A stretch of 30,248 bases of DNA from Pseudomonadota bacterium (lineage in GTDB: Bacteria > Pseudomonadota > Alphaproteobacteria > Rhizobiales > Xanthobacteraceae). Shown here piece after piece: positions 1-6,986 of the stretch (position 1 is its first letter; the number at the start of each line of letters is the position of its first letter). The notes beneath the pieces were generated by a model. It was given only the letters and a program-made list of their open reading frames with translations, did no database searches and was not told the origin of the DNA. Position numbers and translations under genes: made by a program. The stretch spans positions 1 through 30,248 of the forward strand of contig JAFAFP010000192.1 of assembly GCA_023423415.1 (NCBI GenBank), read 5' to 3'.

Positions 1-138
1 CAGTAAGGTAGGGCCCAGCGCCTCCCGGCGCTCCATCAACGAGAATGGCTGTTAGCCGGAAATAGGAATAAAGTCAATATGCGAGATGCTATGCTTCGCC
101 GATACGCTTGCTAGGGTTGCGCTTTTCAGGGCGGCCAC
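1..138. other. Leading segment without a supported gene
   Basis: No complete gene is visible here. A small perfect hairpin (AGCGCC, loop TCCC, GGCGCT) lies at 17-32 without a T tract. One plus-strand frame is open from the window edge to a TAG at 53-55 and could be the last residues of a gene that starts outside the window, but the visible piece is too short to recognise. The rest is presumably the leader of the DUF4160 gene. Confidence 0.3.
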
Positions 139-411
139 ATGCCGACAATTGCTTATTTTCTCGGAATTGCGATTGCGATGTATTATCGCGACCACAATCC
201 ACCGCATATTCATGTTATCTACCAAGGCTATGAGGCGCTGATTGCGATCGATGACGCGCGCGTATTGCGTGGCAAACTGCCACCAACCGTCATGCTGATT
301 ATTCGACGATGGGTCACGCTGCGCCGGGATGACTTGTTCGCAAACTGGGAGCGCGCAAGGAAACACGAAGCGCTCGAGCGAATTGCGGGACCGGACGACA
401 ATGCTGATTAA
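139..411 (+). CDS. DUF4160 domain protein
   Basis: This 90-residue protein matches the DUF4160 family along its whole length. It has the MPTI start, then Y-x-R-DHNPPHIHV at about residues 16-26, the YEA-I-I segment, the GKLP motif near residue 48 and the terminal NWERAR-x-E element near residues 72-80. The biochemical function of the family is not established. The next gene is a DUF2442 protein whose ATG lies 11 bases before this stop, so the two are almost certainly translationally coupled. Such pairs occur widely in bacteria and are often suspected to be toxin-antitoxin-like, but that is inference. The start is the first ATG that gives the conserved N-terminus. Confidence 0.85.
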   Translation: MPTIAYFLGIAIAMYYRDHNPPHIHVIYQGYEALIAIDDARVLRGKLPPTVMLIIRRWVTLRRDDLFANWERARKHEALERIAGPDDNAD

Positions 412-676
412 AGTGCGCAAGGCAAAGGTTCTGGGTGACTATCGGCTCGCCATCGAATTCTCCGATGACATGATGGGGGAGCGCGACTTTTCCTTCATCA
501 AGAATGAGACCGGACCGATGCTGGAGCCTCTGAAAGAGCCGGCTTATTTCAAGCGCGTGTTCGTCGAAGACGGCGTGCTGACCTGGCCCAATGGCTATGA
601 TTGGGACCCGATGGCGTTGCACGACGAGATGAAAGACGCGGGCGAACTGCGGCCGGTGGGAGACGCGGCGGAGTAA
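401..676 (+). CDS. DUF2442 domain protein
   Basis: This 91-residue protein (MLIKVRKAKV start) fits DUF2442. It shows the V-K-A-x-x-L-x-DYRLAIEFSD opening, a central PMLEPLKEPAYFKRVFVEDGVLTWPNGYDWDP segment from about residue 46 and the L-H-DEM end. The motif G-x-L-x-WPNG-x-D-x-x-P is the family hallmark. The ATG at 401 lies inside the end of the DUF4160 gene. An upstream in-frame extension exists but lacks family similarity, so 401 is the better start. The function is unknown. In the toxin-antitoxin reading it would be one partner of the upstream gene, but nothing in the sequence says which partner would be toxic. Confidence 0.85.
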   Translation: MLIKVRKAKVLGDYRLAIEFSDDMMGERDFSFIKNETGPMLEPLKEPAYFKRVFVEDGVLTWPNGYDWDPMALHDEMKDAGELRPVGDAAE

Positions 677-732
677 CGCCGCCCAATTTAGATATTATAT
701 TTGTGCTGATTGCCGAAGGCGTTGGGGGCGTC

Positions 733-1785
733 ATGTCAAAACTGCCTGTATCGATAGTTGCCGTTGATGTTGAAACCACGGGATTTTATTCAAGTGATCG
801 TATAGTGAGTTTGGGTGCATGCCGTGTAAGAGCGGAAAATTTTGTGAACGGTGAGCTAGCAGTTGAGTGCTTGCACATCATTGTCGATCCCGGAAAGAAA
901 AGCCATCCCAGGGCTGAAGAAGTTCACGGATACTCCGATTGGGTCTTGCGGCACCAAGATCCGTTTTCCAAACATGCGCAAACAGTAAGCGACTTTATCG
1001 CGAGTGGGGACATCGTTGTCGCGCACAATGCGAGCTTCGATTTAGAGTTCATCGCCAAGGAATATCGTGCGCTAGGACAAAAAGAGCCCGGCGTGCGCTC
1101 TTATTGTACGATGAATGGTTATAGGAGCGTGAGACAGGGGCGAGCCTCACTTAACGCCGTTTGTGCAGAGATGGGATTGAGTAGAGTTGGAAAGCGGCAT
1201 GGTGCCCTTGAGGATGCCTGGTTGGCATTGATGGCGTATCTTTGGCTCCATCAAGTTCCGAGGAAGCATATTCAGCCATTCGCAAAGCTTGCCGACATTG
1301 GATTGCCGATTATGCCGGCCAACTTCAGAGAGCCGCCTCCGTTGCCTGATGGGCCATTGCCGCGTCGTAGCAGGCGAGTCACAGAAAACGTGAACAGCTA
1401 CACCAATTCGCCAATAAAAGATGCGTTATTGAGGGAGGTGAGGCCAACGGCCATTTTGCTTCTTGAAATAGCGAGAGCAGATCAGTCAATGGCTGCAGAA
1501 GAGGTCGATATTCTGACCTCAATCGTCAGAGCAACGAAAGAAAGATTAGGTCTCGACGTCAGTGATGAAGTCGAGCATCAAATACTGGCCGAACTTTTCG
1601 TTATTGAATTAAGCCAGAACTTGCTTACGCGCGCCGCGCGTTCGCTATGCGAAAATCCTGCGGCTCGTGAAGCGTTTCCGCGGTGGCTAGCAACTATGGC
1701 AACCGCTGACGGCGGATTATCAGCCGCCAAGCGAGAGAGTGTCGACAGAGTTAAGGCCGCAATTAGAAGAGTGTTGCCGAAGTAG
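733..1785 (+). CDS. DEDDh 3'-5' exonuclease fused to a TerB-like domain
   Basis: This is a 350-residue protein. Residues 8-170 are a DnaQ/RNase T-type DEDDh exonuclease: Exo I is VDVETTG with Asp12 and Glu14, Exo II is AHNASFD with Asp103, and Exo III is RHGALEDA with His156 and Asp161, so all five catalytic residues are present. After a proline-rich linker (about 200-215), residues 236-350 are helical. They contain two segments like the Asp-rich turn of TerB domains, ARADQSMAAEEVDIL (247-261) and ATADGGLSAAKRES (323-336). Expected activity is metal-dependent nucleotide removal from 3' ends, with the C-terminal part perhaps targeting. The gene is AT-richer and uses rarer codons than its neighbours, suggesting transfer. 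The ATG at 733 is the first start before the conserved domain. It converges on lepA with a gap of 6 bases. Confidence 0.85.
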   Translation: MSKLPVSIVAVDVETTGFYSSDRIVSLGACRVRAENFVNGELAVECLHIIVDPGKKSHPRAEEVHGYSDWVLRHQDPFSKHAQTVSDFIASGDIVVAHNASFDLEFIAKEYRALGQKEPGVRSYCTMNGYRSVRQGRASLNAVCAEMGLSRVGKRHGALEDAWLALMAYLWLHQVPRKHIQPFAKLADIGLPIMPANFREPPPLPDGPLPRRSRRVTENVNSYTNSPIKDALLREVRPTAILLLEIARADQSMAAEEVDILTSIVRATKERLGLDVSDEVEHQILAELFVIELSQNLLTRAARSLCENPAAREAFPRWLATMATADGGLSAAKRESVDRVKAAIRRVLPK

Positions 1786-1791
1786 TGCTAG

Positions 1792-3603
1792 TTACACATC
1801 CACCTTCAACGCAGCAATGAACGCCTCCTGCGGGATATCGACCTTCCCGTACTGGCGCATCTTCTTCTTGCCTTCCTTCTGCTTCTCCAGAAGTTTGCGC
1901 TTACGCGTGGCGTCGCCGCCGTAGCATTTCGCGGTCACGTCCTTGCGCAGCGCGCGCACGGTTTCGCGGGCGATCACCTTGCCGCCGATGGCGGCCTGGA
2001 TCGGGATCTGGAACATGTGCGGCGGGATCAACTCCTTCATCTTCTCGACCATGGCGCGGCCACGGCCTTCGGCGCGCGTCCGGTGCACCAGCATCGCCAG
2101 CGCATCGACCGGCTCGGCATTGACCAGGATCTGCATCTTCACAAGATCCGCCGGCTTGTAGTCGGTCAGGTGATAGTCGAACGACGCATAGCCCTTTGAG
2201 ATCGATTTCAGGCGGTCGTAGAAATCGAACACCACTTCGTTGAGCGGCAGATCGTATTTCGCCATCGCGCGGTTGCCGACATAGGTCAGCTCTTTCTGGA
2301 TGCCGCGGCGGTCCTGACACAGCTTCAGCACCGAGCCGAGATATTCGTCCGGGGTCATGATCGTGGCTTCGATCCAGGGCTCCTGAATCTCCTCGATCTT
2401 CACCACGTCCGGCATATCGACCGGGTTGTGAATCTCGATCTGCGAGCCGTCGGTCATTGTCATCTTGTAGATGACGCTCGGTGCGGTCGCGATCAGGTCG
2501 AGATTGAATTCGCGCTCCAGCCGCTCCTGGATGATTTCGAGATGCAGCAGGCCCAAGAATCCGCAGCGGAAGCCGAAGCCGAGCGCGGCTGAGGTTTCCA
2601 TTTCGAACGAGAAACTGGCGTCGTTCAGGCGCAGCTTACCCATCGCCGCGCGCAATTCCTCGAACGCGGCGGCATCGACCGGGAACAGGCCGCAGAACAC
2701 CACCGGGATCGCCGGCTTGAAGCCGGGCAGCGGTTCGGTCACGGGCTTGCGCGAATCGGTGATGGTGTCGCCGACGCGGGTGTCGGCTACTTCCTTGATC
2801 GAGGCGGTGAAGAAGCCGATCTCGCCCGGCCCCAGTTGGTCGACTTCGACCTTCTTCGGTGTGAACACGCCGACGCGGTCCACGTCATAGGTCGCGCCCG
2901 TACCCATCATCTTGATGGTGTCGCCTTCCTTCAGCGTGCCGTCGACGATCCGCACCAGCACGATGACGCCGAGATAGACGTCGTACCAGGAGTCCACGAG
3001 CAGCGCCTTCAGCGTCGCGTTGCGGTCGCCCTTCGGCGCCGGCAGCCGGTTGACGATCGCTTCCAGCACGTCGGGGATGCCGATGCCGGTCTTGGCGGAA
3101 ATCGGGATCGCGTCCGACGCGTCGATGCCGATCACGTCCTCGATCTGCTGCTTGACCTTTTCCGGTTCGGCGGCGGGCAGATCGACCTTGTTCAGGACCG
3201 GCACGATTTCATGGTTGTTGTCGATCGCCTGATACACGTTGGCGAGCGTCTGCGCTTCGACGCCCTGCGAGGCATCGACCACCAGCAGCGAGCCCTCGCA
3301 GGCGGCGAGCGAGCGGTTCACCTCATAGGCAAAGTCGACGTGACCGGGCGTGTCGATCAGGTTGAGGATGTAGGTCTTGCCATCGGCCGCCTTGTAGGCC
3401 AGGCGCACGGTCTGCGCCTTGATGGTGATGCCGCGTTCGCGCTCGATATCCATCGAGTCGAGGACCTGCTCCTTGCCGGCCATCTCGCGCGCGTCGAGGC
3501 CGCCGGTGAGCTGGATCAGCCGGTCGGCCAGGGTGGATTTCCCGTGGTCGATGTGCGCGACGATGGAAAAGTTGCGAATGTTGTCGATGGTTGCCGCTGT
3601 CAT
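1792..3603 (-). CDS. lepA: Elongation factor 4 (LepA), ribosome-associated GTPase
   Basis: This 603-residue protein has the usual length for EF4. The G1 loop is AHIDHGKST (16-24), G2 lies in RERGITIKAQ, G3 is DTPGH (84-88) and G4 is NKVD (138-141). These are followed by EF-Tu-like domain II, two EF-G-like domains and the LepA-specific basic C-terminus (AKCYGGDATRKRKLLEKQKEGKKKMR). LepA acts on the ribosome, affecting elongation and initiation under stress; in several bacteria it sits at the membrane. It is transcribed alone here and divergently from the acetyltransferase gene. In many genomes lepA precedes lepB, which is not the case here. Confidence 0.98.
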   Translation of the reverse strand: MTAATIDNIRNFSIVAHIDHGKSTLADRLIQLTGGLDAREMAGKEQVLDSMDIERERGITIKAQTVRLAYKAADGKTYILNLIDTPGHVDFAYEVNRSLAACEGSLLVVDASQGVEAQTLANVYQAIDNNHEIVPVLNKVDLPAAEPEKVKQQIEDVIGIDASDAIPISAKTGIGIPDVLEAIVNRLPAPKGDRNATLKALLVDSWYDVYLGVIVLVRIVDGTLKEGDTIKMMGTGATYDVDRVGVFTPKKVEVDQLGPGEIGFFTASIKEVADTRVGDTITDSRKPVTEPLPGFKPAIPVVFCGLFPVDAAAFEELRAAMGKLRLNDASFSFEMETSAALGFGFRCGFLGLLHLEIIQERLEREFNLDLIATAPSVIYKMTMTDGSQIEIHNPVDMPDVVKIEEIQEPWIEATIMTPDEYLGSVLKLCQDRRGIQKELTYVGNRAMAKYDLPLNEVVFDFYDRLKSISKGYASFDYHLTDYKPADLVKMQILVNAEPVDALAMLVHRTRAEGRGRAMVEKMKELIPPHMFQIPIQAAIGGKVIARETVRALRKDVTAKCYGGDATRKRKLLEKQKEGKKKMRQYGKVDIPQEAFIAALKVDV

Positions 3604-3709
3604 GGGCGGCGGGATAGCATTGCGCGAAAAGCCCTACAAGGAACGAGTACGGCACCGTAAAAGCGGGGCCGAAACAGGGGCCAAAAACAAGAATGTCGAG
3701 GAACCGCCG

Positions 3710-4210
3710 ATGCTGAGAATCCGGCCCGCCGTGGAGGCCGACCTGCCCGCAATTCTTGCGATCTACAATGACGCCGTGATGAAGACCACGGCGATCTGGA
3801 ACGAGGCGCCGGCCGATCTGGAAAACCGGCAGGCCTGGTTCGCGACCCGGCGCGGCGCCGGTTTTCCGGTGCTGGTGGCCGATGACGGGCACTCGCACGG
3901 GCAGGTTCTCGGCTATGGCAGCTTCGGCGAATTCCGGCCGTTCGAGGGCTATCGGATGACGGTCGAGCACTCGGTCTATGTGCTGGAGCAGGCGCAGGGC
4001 CGCGGGGTGGGCAAAATGCTGCTCAAAGCGCTGATCGAGGAGGCGCGGCACATGGGCAAGCGGGTGATGGTCGGGGCGATCGACGCCAGCAATTACACCT
4101 CGCTCGCCCTGCACGAGACCATGGGCTTCGAGGAAACCGGCCGCATGCCCGGCGTCGGCGAGAAATTCGGCAAGCGGCTGGATCTGGTGCTGGTGCAGTT
4201 GATGCTGTGA
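3710..4210 (+). CDS. GNAT N-acetyltransferase, phosphinothricin acetyltransferase-like
   Basis: This 166-residue GNAT protein begins MLRIRPAVEADLPAILAIYN and has the pattern of the PAT/YncA (MddA) subfamily: W-N-E-x-P at about residue 28, EHSVYV before motif A, the acetyl-CoA loop QGRGVGKMLL (about 98-107), then ASNYTSLALHETMGFEETG. The family transfers acetyl from acetyl-CoA to the amino group of amino acids or analogues such as methionine sulfoximine and phosphinothricin. The true substrate cannot be read from sequence. GAGGA lies 7 bases before the ATG at 3710 and decides the start. The gene is divergent from lepA. Confidence 0.9.
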   Translation: MLRIRPAVEADLPAILAIYNDAVMKTTAIWNEAPADLENRQAWFATRRGAGFPVLVADDGHSHGQVLGYGSFGEFRPFEGYRMTVEHSVYVLEQAQGRGVGKMLLKALIEEARHMGKRVMVGAIDASNYTSLALHETMGFEETGRMPGVGEKFGKRLDLVLVQLML

Positions 4211-4296
4211 GATTTCTTCCTCACTCTTGCAGGTGGGGCGATGGTTGGGTAAGCGCTGACTGCATCAGCGTTCCACCCCACTTTACTGATAGGTAT

Positions 4297-4638
4297 TCAA
4301 AGCGGGCTGTAAGCCTTGTTAAGTGCAGGCATTTGACCGTCCAAAAGTCTAGACTGATTCATCCAGCCGCGCTCAATCGCGGCAACCTTTGCAGGATCAT
4401 CAATAAGATAATCAAACCAAAATGGTACGCCGAATTCGGTCCCTCGTCGCTTTCCTTCCGTATCCAAGTGGTCTCCCATACGATTTCGTACACTCTTGGT
4501 TGCTAGGCCGACATACAAGACATCCCCGTTGTAGGTAACCAGAGCGTAACATCCTAGTTTATCAGGCACAGTTACATGGTGCGACCAAGCGAACCGCGTC
4601 CTGTCATTAGTTTTTGGTGATAGCTGTTCCACCCGCAT
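4297..4638 (-). CDS. Small GIY-YIG nuclease-family protein
   Basis: This 113-residue protein has a GIY-YIG core: GCY at residues 29-31, YVG at 42-44, conserved arginines at 51 and 53, a glutamate at 89 in AAIERGWM and the terminal asparagine in PALNKAY (107). The catalytic Arg and Glu of the fold are therefore present. The start is chosen at the ATG at 4638 because GAGGA lies 5 bases upstream. An ATG at 4668 and a TTG at 4689 lack such a site. The gene is AT-richer than lepA and ahcY on either side and has no partner gene, so it looks acquired. It could cleave DNA or be a degenerate binding protein. Confidence 0.75.
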   Translation of the reverse strand: MRVEQLSPKTNDRTRFAWSHHVTVPDKLGCYALVTYNGDVLYVGLATKSVRNRMGDHLDTEGKRRGTEFGVPFWFDYLIDDPAKVAAIERGWMNQSRLLDGQMPALNKAYSPL

Positions 4639-4806
4639 ATAATCCTCACAACTGAACGCTGCTCGCATTATCTTGAACGTTGATGGCAAGGCTGAGTGCG
4701 TTTGCTAGCTTTCCGATTGCACCAGCTTCTCCGTAGATCGCCGCTATCGTCCATGACCAATGTGCGAGCGTGCCCCGGATAAGCGCTGGAAGCTTGTGCG
4801 TCAGGC

Positions 4807-4840
4807 AAAACAAAAATGGCCGGGCGATTGCCCGGCCATT
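4807..4840 (-). terminator. Intrinsic terminator of ahcY
   Basis: A perfect 11-bp stem (AATGGCCGGGC, loop GATT, GCCCGGCCATT) lies at 4815-4840. Read on the minus strand it is followed by TTTTTGTTTT, 28 bases past the ahcY stop codon. This is a strong rho-independent terminator. The same core stem recurs after pckA. Confidence 0.9.
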
Positions 4841-4867
4841 TGCATTGCGACGAGATCGATTTGTCGA

Positions 4868-6316
4868 TCAATACCGGTAATGCTCCGGCTTGTAGGGGCC
4901 TTCCTGCTTCACGCCGATATAGTCGGCCTGATCCTTGCGCAGCTCGGTGAGCTTCACGCCGATCTTGGCGAGATGCAGCCGCGCGACCTTTTCGTCGAGC
5001 GACTTCGGCAGCACGTAGACTTCCTTCTTGTACTTGCCGTCCTTGTTGTTGGCGTAGAGTTCGATCTGCGCCAGGGTCTGGGTGGTGAACGACGCCGACA
5101 TCACGAAGGACGGATGGCCCATCGCGTTGCCGAGGTTCACGAGGCGACCTTCGGACAACATGATGATGCGGTGACCGTCCGGGAATTCGATCTCGTCCAC
5201 TTGCGGCTTGATGTTGGTCCACTTCAGGTTCTTCAGCGAGGCGATCTGGATCTCGTTGTCGAAGTGGCCGATGTTGCAGACGATGGCGCGATCCTTCATC
5301 GCGCGCATGTGCTCGATCGTGATAATGTCCTTGTTGCCGGTCGCGGTGACGAAGATGTCGGCAATTGGAGCGGCCTCTTCCATCGTCACGACCTGATAGC
5401 CTTCCATCGCCGCCTGCAATGCGCAGATCGGATCGATTTCGGAAACCATCACGCGGCAGCCGGCCTGGCGCAGCGAAGCGGCTGAGCCCTTGCCGACGTC
5501 GCCGAAGCCGGCGACCATTGCGACCTTGCCCGACATCATCACGTCGGTGCCGCGGCGGATGCCGTCGACCAGCGATTCACGGCAGCCATAGAGGTTGTCG
5601 AACTTCGACTTGGTGACCGAGTCGTTGACGTTGATGGCAGGCCACAGCAGCGTGCCGGCCTTCTGCATGTCGTAGAGGCGATGCACGCCGGTGGTGGTCT
5701 CTTCCGACACGCCCTTGATCGAGTCGGCGATCGCCTGGAAGTAGCCCTTCGGCTTTTCCTTGAGCTGCTTCTTGAGCAGCGCGAAGAACACTTCCTCTTC
5801 TTCCGAACCCGGCTTGTCGAGGAACGCGGTGTCGCCCTTCTCGGCGCGCAGGCCGAGGTGGACGTACATGGTCGCGTCGCCGCCGTCATCGAGGATCATG
5901 TTCGGATGCAAGGATTCACCAGGCTTTGCGCCGTGCCAGTCGAACAGCTTGGCGGTGTAGTCCCAGTAATCCTTCAGCGTCTCGCCCTTCACGGCAAACA
6001 CCGGAATGCCGGCAGCGGCAATGGCGGCAGCGGCGTGATCCTGAGTCGAATAGATGTTGCAGGAGACCCAGCGGATGTCGGCGCCGAGCGCCGCGAGCGT
6101 CTCGATCAGCACGCCGGTCTGAATGGTCATGTGCAGCGAGCCGGCGATGCGTGCGCCCTTCAGCGGCTGCTTCGGGCCGTATTCCTCGCGGGTGGCCATC
6201 AGGCCGGGCATTTCGGTCTCGGCCAGCGAGAGTTCCTTTCGGCCGAAATCGGCGAGGCCGATATCGGCAACGATGTAGTCGGAAAAGCCGGGCTTCTTGG
6301 CGGTAGCTGCGGTCAT
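4868..6316 (-). CDS. ahcY: Adenosylhomocysteinase (S-adenosyl-L-homocysteine hydrolase)
   Basis: This is a 482-residue NAD-dependent enzyme that splits S-adenosylhomocysteine into adenosine and homocysteine, removing the inhibitory by-product of methylation. Visible features are HMTIQTGVLIETL (62-74), CNIYSTQDHAAAA (86-98), the Rossmann loop GFGDVGKG (270-277), and the C-terminal KLTELRKDQADYIGV-x-x-x-GPYKPEHYRY that contributes Lys and Tyr to NAD binding. It has the insertion of about 40 residues (around 159-200) typical of the long bacterial/plant-type enzymes. It is transcribed alone from the intergenic region shared with the Rrf2 regulator, and ends at a strong terminator. Confidence 0.98.
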   Translation of the reverse strand: MTAATAKKPGFSDYIVADIGLADFGRKELSLAETEMPGLMATREEYGPKQPLKGARIAGSLHMTIQTGVLIETLAALGADIRWVSCNIYSTQDHAAAAIAAAGIPVFAVKGETLKDYWDYTAKLFDWHGAKPGESLHPNMILDDGGDATMYVHLGLRAEKGDTAFLDKPGSEEEEVFFALLKKQLKEKPKGYFQAIADSIKGVSEETTTGVHRLYDMQKAGTLLWPAINVNDSVTKSKFDNLYGCRESLVDGIRRGTDVMMSGKVAMVAGFGDVGKGSAASLRQAGCRVMVSEIDPICALQAAMEGYQVVTMEEAAPIADIFVTATGNKDIITIEHMRAMKDRAIVCNIGHFDNEIQIASLKNLKWTNIKPQVDEIEFPDGHRIIMLSEGRLVNLGNAMGHPSFVMSASFTTQTLAQIELYANNKDGKYKKEVYVLPKSLDEKVARLHLAKIGVKLTELRKDQADYIGVKQEGPYKPEHYRY

Positions 6317-6434
6317 GACGCTCCCTTGACGCTAGCGGTCGGTAACGATTGGCGGAAATGATCGCGGCGCACCGATGGGGCGCCGCCGTCGGGGGCAGCC
6401 TATAGCAGGGCTGGCCCGGTCAGACAATGACCAT

Positions 6435-6450
6435 ATAAAGATTTCTTTAT
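6435..6450. promoter_or_regulatory. Perfect 16-bp palindrome upstream of ahcY
   Basis: ATAAAGA-TT-TCTTTAT is a perfect 7-bp inverted repeat with a 2-base spacer, AT-rich in otherwise GC-rich DNA. It lies 118 bases before the ahcY start and 74 bases before the rrf2 start. The shape fits a dimeric winged-helix repressor. ArsR-family regulators of methionine/SAH metabolism (SahR-type) are known to control ahcY in Proteobacteria, so that type is an attractive guess, but the regulator is not in this window. Confidence 0.55.
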
Positions 6451-6466
6451 GTCTGCGCTACGCCAT

Positions 6467-6500
6467 GGGACTTGTCATGCGGAGGGACTTGTCATGCGGA
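6467..6500. repeat. Perfect 17-bp tandem duplication
   Basis: GGGACTTGTCATGCGGA occurs twice head to tail (6467-6483 and 6484-6500), directly before the inverted repeat that overlaps the rrf2 start. Each copy contains TTGTCA, which could act as a promoter -35 element, so the duplication may double or shift the promoter. Confidence 0.85.
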
Positions 6501-6504
6501 CAGA

Positions 6505-6527
6505 CATGTAACATACACAGTTACATG
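6505..6527. promoter_or_regulatory. Probable Rrf2 autoregulatory operator
   Basis: CATGTAAC, a 7-base spacer and GTTACATG form a perfect 8-bp inverted repeat. The last three bases of the right arm are the ATG of the rrf2 gene. A dimeric Rrf2 protein bound here would block its own transcription or translation start, so autorepression is the natural reading. This is inferred from position and symmetry alone. Confidence 0.6.
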
Positions 6528-6986
6528 AAATACGACAGCCGATTGTCGGGCGTCCTGCATGTGCTTTTGCACATGGCAGAGATGAACGGTTCAACCACCT
6601 CCGAAACATTGGCCAAGATGATGGACACCAACCCGGTCGTGGTGCGGCGAATCATGGCCGGCCTCCGGGAGAAGGGATACGTCCGCTCCGAGAAAGGGCA
6701 TGGCGGCGGCTGGACGCTGGCTTGCGACCTGTCGCAGGTGACATTGCGCGACATCTACACGGCGCTGGGCCGTCCTTCCCTTCTTGCCATCGGTCATCGC
6801 ACGAAGACCCCGGCCTGTCTCGTCGAGCAGGCGGTCAACGCATCGCTCGGTCAGGCCTTTCACGACGCGGAGGCGTTGCTGCTATCGCGCCTTGGAGACG
6901 TCACGCTGGCCGCACTCAGCGCGGACTTCCACAAGCGCCTCGCGGCCCGCGCTGAATCGCATGCGCTGGAGCGCAAGACGTCATGA
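6525..6986 (+). CDS. Rrf2-family transcriptional regulator (YwnA-like)
   Basis: This is a 153-residue Rrf2 protein. The winged helix covers about residues 1-80, with MKYDSRLSGVLHVLLHMAE at the start, the recognition segment NPVVVRRIMAGLREKGYV (36-53) and the wing EKGHGGGWTLA (56-66). The family's three-cysteine Fe-S cluster ligand pattern is absent; only isolated cysteines (67 and 98) are seen, so it belongs with the YwnA-like members that do not bind a cluster. The ATG at 6525 gives the conserved N-terminus; upstream in-frame ATGs (6465, 6477) would add unrelated residues. It is coupled by an ATGA overlap to a methyltransferase gene, which it probably regulates together with itself. Confidence 0.9.
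   Translation: MKYDSRLSGVLHVLLHMAEMNGSTTSETLAKMMDTNPVVVRRIMAGLREKGYVRSEKGHGGGWTLACDLSQVTLRDIYTALGRPSLLAIGHRTKTPACLVEQAVNASLGQAFHDAEALLLSRLGDVTLAALSADFHKRLAARAESHALERKTS

Noticed and set aside
1..60. tRNA or tmRNA end at the window start
   Set aside because: A small hairpin is present, but there is no T-loop consensus or acceptor end.
2836..3660. Plus-strand open frame opposite lepA
   Set aside because: It mirrors the LepA GTPase domain; no ribosome site or recognisable protein.
6317..6434. SAH or SAM riboswitch in the ahcY leader
   Set aside because: The leader is GC-rich and can fold, but I could not find the conserved core of a known SAH or SAM class; a covariance-model search would decide.
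6375..6524. N-terminal extension of the Rrf2 protein from an upstream start
   Set aside because: The added residues cross the palindrome and tandem repeat and have no similarity to the family; the ATG at 6525 gives the normal start.
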